Assembly (NCBI RefSeq): GCF_002865605.1
Contig: NZ_CP025583.1
Coordinates: 1,716,501-1,780,500, forward strand
Origin: Paracoccus jeotgali
GTDB taxonomy: Bacteria > Pseudomonadota > Alphaproteobacteria > Rhodobacterales > Rhodobacteraceae
Reading direction: 5' to 3'
DNA length: 64,000 nucleotides
How positions within the stretch are numbered: the first letter of the stretch is position 1; each line of letters opens with the position of its first letter. Both the position numbers and the translations under genes were made by a program. The notes beneath the pieces were generated by a model, which made no database searches, was not told where the DNA came from, and saw nothing but the letters and a program-made list of their open reading frames with translations. Positions 55,598 to 64,000 of this stretch are shown one piece after another.

Positions 55598-56607
55598 TTG
55601 AGGTTGTCGGCGCATTCTTTAAGAAAGCTGTCCGCCGCCTGCCGCCCTGCGTTGAACATCTGATCCAGCAGGCCGGGGCCGGGCAGGATCTTGGTGCGCG
55701 CCGACAGCCCGTTCATCAGCTTGTCGTCCAGGATCATGTGCATCAGCACGTTCTTCATCTCTTTTCCGCTCAGCCGGTCCTGCTGGTGCAGGCGCTTGAC
55801 GAAGTTGATCGCCCGCAGCTCTGACAGCAGGGCGGCGTTGAAGCTGACCTCGTTGACGCGGTCGGCGATCTCGGCCGGGGTCTTGGGCAGGTCGTCGCGG
55901 CGCAGCGGGTTGATGTTGACCAGCACGATGTCGCGCGGCAGTTCGGGCGCATAAAGCGGCCACAGCGACGGGTTGCCGGAATAGCCGCCGTCCCAGTAAT
56001 GCTCGGTCCGCCCGGTGCGGGGGTCGTCGATGGCCACGGCGCGATAGATGGTCGGCAGGCAGGCCGAGGCCAGAACCGCATCGACCGTCACCTCGGCATC
56101 GCCAAAGACGCGCGCCTGCCCGGTGCGGACATTGGTGGCGTTGACGAAGATCCGCGTGTCGCAGCTGCGCCCAAGCTGCGGATAAGGCATGGTTTTCAGG
56201 ATCGCGGACAGCGGATTGCTGTAGAACGGCCCGTAATCATAGGGGCTGAACAGCCGCGTCAGCCCGTCCAGCCAGGCAAAGGGCGACAGCGCCTCGGTCC
56301 AGCGGTCCAGCGCGTGCGGCATGGGCATGAAGGAATGCAGCCAGCGCAGCACCTGCGAATCGCTGATCGTGCTCAACCGGTCCCAGATGTGGCGCATGTT
56401 GCGGCGCGCGGCCTCGCGCCCCTGCCGCCCCTTGGCCGAGGCCAGCCCCGCCTGCGCCGCCGCCCCGTTCAGCGCCCCGGCCGAGGTGCCGCTGATCGCC
56501 GCGATGTGCAGCCAGTCCTCGTCCAGAAGCCGGTCCATGACCCCCCAGGTAAAGGCGCCATGCGCGCCGCCCCCCTGAAGCGCCAGATTGATGCTACGCG
56601 GTTTCAT
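55513..56607 (-). CDS. Patatin-like phospholipase
   Basis: A 364-residue lipid acyl hydrolase with a Ser-Asp dyad. Oxyanion motif LALQGGGAHGAFTWG, nucleophile Ser in ISGTSAGALNG (G-x-S-x-G), and the catalytic Asp in YWDGGYSGNP are present. It has no signal peptide, so the site of action is probably the inner face of the membrane. Homology begins at MKPRSINLAL, ATG ending at 56607. The C-terminal 28 residues lie antisense to the end of the DUF502 gene. Bacterial patatins can be toxins, but most are housekeeping hydrolases; nothing in the context suggests secretion. Confidence 0.9.
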   Translation of the reverse strand: MKPRSINLALQGGGAHGAFTWGVMDRLLDEDWLHIAAISGTSAGALNGAAAQAGLASAKGRQGREAARRNMRHIWDRLSTISDSQVLRWLHSFMPMPHALDRWTEALSPFAWLDGLTRLFSPYDYGPFYSNPLSAILKTMPYPQLGRSCDTRIFVNATNVRTGQARVFGDAEVTVDAVLASACLPTIYRAVAIDDPRTGRTEHYWDGGYSGNPSLWPLYAPELPRDIVLVNINPLRRDDLPKTPAEIADRVNEVSFNAALLSELRAINFVKRLHQQDRLSGKEMKNVLMHMILDDKLMNGLSARTKILPGPGLLDQMFNAGRQAADSFLKECADNLNQRDSVDFGAMFPRAASGSIAPPMPSGG

Positions 56608-56674
56608 TGCGCCCCTTTGCCGTCGCCCGATCCAGACGCGCACCTAACCGGGTTTTGCCGGGGCCGGCAATGTC

Positions 56675-56716
56675 GGATGAAAAAGCGGGTGACGGGCCGA
56701 GGGCCGCGCCACCCGC
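56675..56716 (-). terminator. Intrinsic terminator of the 45-residue membrane protein gene
   Basis: On the minus strand GCGGGTG and CACCCGC (56685-56691 and 56710-56716) pair around an 18-base GC-rich loop that can itself pair (GGCC/GGCC), followed by TTTTTC. It lies 37 bases after the stop at 56753, before the patatin gene, and supports the small gene as a real transcription unit. Confidence 0.7.
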
Positions 56717-56752
56717 AAGGTGCTGATCCGTGGCCGAAGCCGTCGGAACAGG

Positions 56753-56890
56753 TCAGGCAGACAGGATCGCCGGCAGCCACAGCATGACGGACATGGTGAC
56801 GCCCAGGGCCAGCACGCCCAGGGCATCGCCCAAAAGTTCGCGAGCGCTGGTGGTCTCGTCGCTCAGCACGGATTTCACGGTTTCAGTCAT
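56753..56890 (-). CDS. 45-residue single-span membrane protein, possible CtrA target
   Basis: I do not recognise a family. The ATG at 56890 follows GCGAGG by six bases. The product starts TETVKSVLSDETTSARELLG, a soluble helix with acidic and Ser/Thr residues, and ends with one hydrophobic helix (LGVLALGVTMSVMLWLPAIL) just before SA, so it is probably a tail-anchored inner-membrane protein. It has its own terminator. A full CtrA consensus site, TTAA-N7-TTAAC at 56952-56967, lies 62 bases upstream of the start codon, overlapping the end of recG. Cell-cycle-dependent expression is a reasonable guess. Confidence 0.65.
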   Translation of the reverse strand: MTETVKSVLSDETTSARELLGDALGVLALGVTMSVMLWLPAILSA

Positions 56891-56951
56891 GGCAACCTCG
56901 CTTGCAGTTGCCCGTTTGTTCCCACATTCCTGCCCGAGTCGCAAGAACTTT

Positions 56952-56962
56952 TTAAGAACATG

Positions 56963-56967
<5 letters not shown>
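56952..56967. promoter_or_regulatory. Full CtrA-type binding site
   Basis: TTAAGAACATGTTAAC matches the CtrA consensus TTAA-N7-TTAAC at every defined base. It straddles the recG stop codon (56963-56965) and is placed 62 bases upstream of the 45-residue membrane protein on the minus strand, a suitable promoter position. TTAA is rare in this DNA, so a perfect pair is unlikely by chance. Confidence 0.65.
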
Positions 56968-62242
<5,275 letters not shown>

Positions 62243-62296
62243 GGCTCAGCCCTCGTTTGCGAATCGTTCCATTGATTTCAAATTCGCTTCAATTCG

Positions 62297-62311
62297 TTAA
62301 TATCACGTTAC
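62297..62311. promoter_or_regulatory. CtrA-like site in front of ctrA
   Basis: TTAATATCACGTTAC is TTAA-N7-TTAC, one base from the CtrA consensus TTAA-N7-TTAA. It lies 55 bases upstream of the ctrA start codon in an AT-rich stretch (62273-62335), consistent with control of ctrA by its own product. Confidence 0.55.
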
Positions 62312-62371
62312 CGTTGGTTGTCGCGGATTTTATGCAACCTTGGGGTGTATTCTGACCTGTGCCCGCGCGCC

Positions 62372-62647
62372 TCACCCCTGTCGATAATTCTGCAGCGCCG
62401 TGACCCGCAGAGCCTTCACGCCGTGGTCGCGGATGGCCCTGCACCAGCTGTCGAATTCTTCTTCGGACAGGCTGTATCGGCTGATCGCTTCGTCGCGGGT
62501 CAGCAGTCCGCAGCTGACCGCCTTGACCACCAGCGCCTTGCGGCTGGCGACCCATCGCACCGACGGGTCAGGCAGGTCCGCCAGCGTCATGACCGACCCA
62601 TCCGGCAGATTGACCGTGCGCGGTCCCGAGGATTTTCGCAGATACAT
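62372..62647 (-). CDS. sciP: CtrA inhibitor SciP (DUF1153)
   Basis: A 91-residue small helix-turn-helix protein that binds CtrA and blocks recruitment of RNA polymerase at CtrA promoters in Caulobacter. The sequence follows the family closely: YLRKSSGPRTVNLPDGSVMT, RWVASRKALVVKAVSCGLLT (the CGLLT motif) and ISRYSLSEEEFDSWCRAI. The ATG at 62647 has a perfect GGAGGTGA site 5 bases away; the frame is open upstream without homology. It lies 129 bases upstream of ctrA on the same strand, and divergent from mnmA. Confidence 0.95.
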   Translation of the reverse strand: MYLRKSSGPRTVNLPDGSVMTLADLPDPSVRWVASRKALVVKAVSCGLLTRDEAISRYSLSEEEFDSWCRAIRDHGVKALRVTALQNYRQG

Positions 62648-62780
62648 GGTCACCTCCGTTGCAGAAAGCTTTAGGGCCAACAGCTTAAGCGAGGGTGAAC
62701 CCCGCCCTTGAAGATCCGGCAAATATTCCTATAATTTTCGGGATTATCGGCTTGGCCGATGACAGATTTCAGGACATTCC

Positions 62781-63935
62781 ATGACCGTCATGACCGCACA
62801 TCCACCCGTCGCAGGGGTGAACTCTCTTGGCTTCGACAAGCCGCCAGCGCAAACCCGCGTCGTCGTGGCCATGTCGGGCGGCGTCGACAGCTCGGTCGTG
62901 GCGGCCAAGCTGGCGCAGGAAGGCTATGACGTCATCGGCGTGACGCTGCAACTTTACGATCACGGCGCGGCGCTGGCGAAAAAAGGCGCCTGCTGTGCCG
63001 GGCAGGACATCCACGACGCGCGCCGGGTCGCCGAGCGGATCGGTTTCCCGCATTATGTGCTTGATTATGAAAACAAGTTCCGCGAGTCGGTGATCGACGA
63101 GTTCGCCGATGCCTATCTGGCCGGCGCGACCCCCGTGCCCTGCATCCGCTGCAATGAGCGGGTGAAGTTCCGCGATCTGCTGGAAACCGCGCGCGATCTG
63201 GACGCCGATTGCATGGCGACCGGCCATTATATCCAGCGCCGCATGGGGCCCGAGGGCGCCGAGCTGCACATGGCCGCCGACGCGACCCGCGACCAAAGCT
63301 ATTTCCTGTTCTCGACCACGCAAGAGCAGCTAGATTTCCTGCGCTTTCCGCTGGGCCATCTGGCCAGCAAGGACGAGACGCGGGCGCTGGCCTCTCGCTA
63401 TGGTCTGTCGGTCGCGGACAAGCCGGACAGTCAGGATATCTGCTTTGTGCCGAACGGGAACTATGCCGCGGTGATCGAAAAGCTGCGTCCCGGCGCGGCC
63501 GATCCGGGCGAGATCGTGGACGTGGACGGCAATGTGCTGGGCCAGCATCAAGGCGTGATCCACTATACCATCGGGCAGCGGCGCGGTCTGGGGATCGGCG
63601 GTCTGGGCGATCCGCTTTATGTCGTGCGGCTCGACCCGGTCGCGCGGCAGGTTATTGTCGGCCCGCGCGAGGCGCTGTCGACGCGGATCGTGCCGGTGGC
63701 CGAGGTCAACTGGATCGGCCCCGGCGCGTTTCAGGACGGCCCGCGCGAGATCATGGTCCGCATCCGCTCGACCCGCCCGCCGCGCGCCGCGATCCTGCGC
63801 CCGGCCGGTCCCCATAGCGCCGAGGTCGAGTTGCTCGACCCCGAAGAGGGCGTCAGCTCCGGCCAGGCCTGTGTCTTCTATGAGACCGGCGGGACGCGGG
63901 TGCTGGGGGGCGGCTGGATCCAGGCGCGGCGCTAA
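62781..63935 (+). CDS. mnmA: tRNA-specific 2-thiouridylase MnmA
   Basis: Thiolates uridine 34 of tRNAs for Lys, Glu and Gln; 384 residues. The PP-loop [19 protein letters not shown] binds ATP; the two catalytic cysteines are in [13 protein letters not shown] and [12 protein letters not shown], and LTTGHYxxx-type [23 protein letters not shown] and [17 protein letters not shown] are family motifs. A second Cys pair occurs near residue 73 ([10 protein letters not shown]). It is divergent from sciP with 133 bases between; that gap is AT-rich (AAATATTCCTATAATTTTC) and probably holds both promoters. Confidence 0.96.
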   Translation: MTVMTAHPPVAGVNSLGFDKPPAQTRVVVAMSGGVDSSVVAAKLAQEGYDVIGVTLQLYDHGAALAKKGACCAGQDIHDARRVAERIGFPHYVLDYENKFRESVIDEFADAYLAGATPVPCIRCNERVKFRDLLETARDLDADCMATGHYIQRRMGPEGAELHMAADATRDQSYFLFSTTQEQLDFLRFPLGHLASKDETRALASRYGLSVADKPDSQDICFVPNGNYAAVIEKLRPGAADPGEIVDVDGNVLGQHQGVIHYTIGQRRGLGIGGLGDPLYVVRLDPVARQVIVGPREALSTRIVPVAEVNWIGPGAFQDGPREIMVRIRSTRPPRAAILRPAGPHSAEVELLDPEEGVSSGQACVFYETGGTRVLGGGWIQARR

Positions 63936-63963
63936 GGCCGGCGGCGGTCATATTCGCCGGCGG

Positions 63964-64000
63964 TCACGCCCCGCGGCTTTTGGCGATGAAATCCAGCACC
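63964..64000 (-). CDS. Possible 3' end of a minus-strand gene
   Basis: The last 37 bases can be read on the minus strand as an open frame ending VLDFIAKSRGA before TGA at 63966-63964, as if a gene from the right converges on mnmA with 28 bases between. The fragment is too short for any family assignment and might be chance. Confidence 0.3.
   Translation of the reverse strand, partial: VLDFIAKSRGA

Noticed and set aside
55513..56607. Patatin as a secreted type VI-type effector
   Set aside because: No signal peptide, no VgrG/PAAR or immunity gene near it; a cytosolic lipid hydrolase is simpler.
62678..62688. TTAA upstream of sciP as a CtrA site
   Set aside because: No second TTAA-like half lies at seven-base spacing on either side.

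Overview
The window is ordinary-looking chromosomal DNA of a high-GC alphaproteobacterium of the Rhodobacteraceae, most likely Paracoccus or a close relative. The support is indirect but consistent: a dusB-ntr-ntrYX cluster, CtrA next to SciP, a phosphatidylcholine synthase, a direct-repeat LexA site (GAAC-N7-GAAC) in front of uvrA, a zur-znuCB/znuA locus, hemP, and many ATGA or GTGA stop/start overlaps between co-oriented genes. About 94% is coding. I found no rRNA, tRNA, CRISPR array, prophage, insertion sequence or intact transposase; the only integrase-like gene is the housekeeping recombinase XerC.

Layout. 0-3.4 kb: truncated META lipoprotein, recO-ybaK (minus), an acidic-tailed small protein and a murein transglycosylase. 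3.7-9.5 kb (minus): dusB, a shortened ntrC-like gene, ntrY, ntrX; ntrB is absent and the ntrC remnant has lost its receiver domain. 9.6-13.3 kb: a lipoprotein and the exopolysaccharide-linked pair yjbH-yjbF. 13.4-17.1 kb: a small exported Asp-tailed protein, then the zinc locus (zur-znuC-znuB against znuA, with two Zur-type palindromes between) and hemP. 17.2-21.8 kb: an rluB-type pseudouridine synthase with a long repeated basic tail, tadA, priA. 21.9-24.9 kb: transaldolase, DUF484, xerC, pcs. 25-29.3 kb: an orphan solute-binding protein, a lytic transglycosylase, a histone-H1-like basic protein and an L,D-transpeptidase. 29.5-34.7 kb: uvrA, lpdA, DUF924. 34.8-38.9 kb: MFS transporter, queA, a BadF-type kinase, map. 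39-42.5 kb: CinA-like protein, GNAT, two hypotheticals, a CAP-domain lipoprotein. 42.6-49.4 kb: cls, accD-folC, zapE, a GDPD phosphodiesterase, ridA, an FMN reductase. 49.5-56.6 kb: a beta-hydroxyacid dehydrogenase, a penicillin-acylase-like protein, psuK-psuG, DUF502 and a patatin. 56.7-64 kb: a 45-residue membrane protein, recG, ligA, ctrA, sciP, mnmA.

How it works together. Clear functional groups are genome maintenance (recO, priA, uvrA, recG, ligA, xerC), tRNA/rRNA modification (dusB, tadA, queA, mnmA, rluB-like), envelope growth and lipid synthesis (two transglycosylases, L,D-transpeptidase, pcs, cls, accD), metal homeostasis (zur/znu, hemP) and pseudouridine salvage (psuKG). The right end carries a cell-cycle module (sciP-ctrA).

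The signals I find most worth pursuing are (i) the decayed NtrBC system beside an intact NtrYX, and (ii) CtrA-type sites: one full TTAA-N7-TTAAC upstream of an unstudied 45-residue membrane protein and one-mismatch versions upstream of ctrA and of a CAP-domain lipoprotein. I see no wholly new multi-gene system here.
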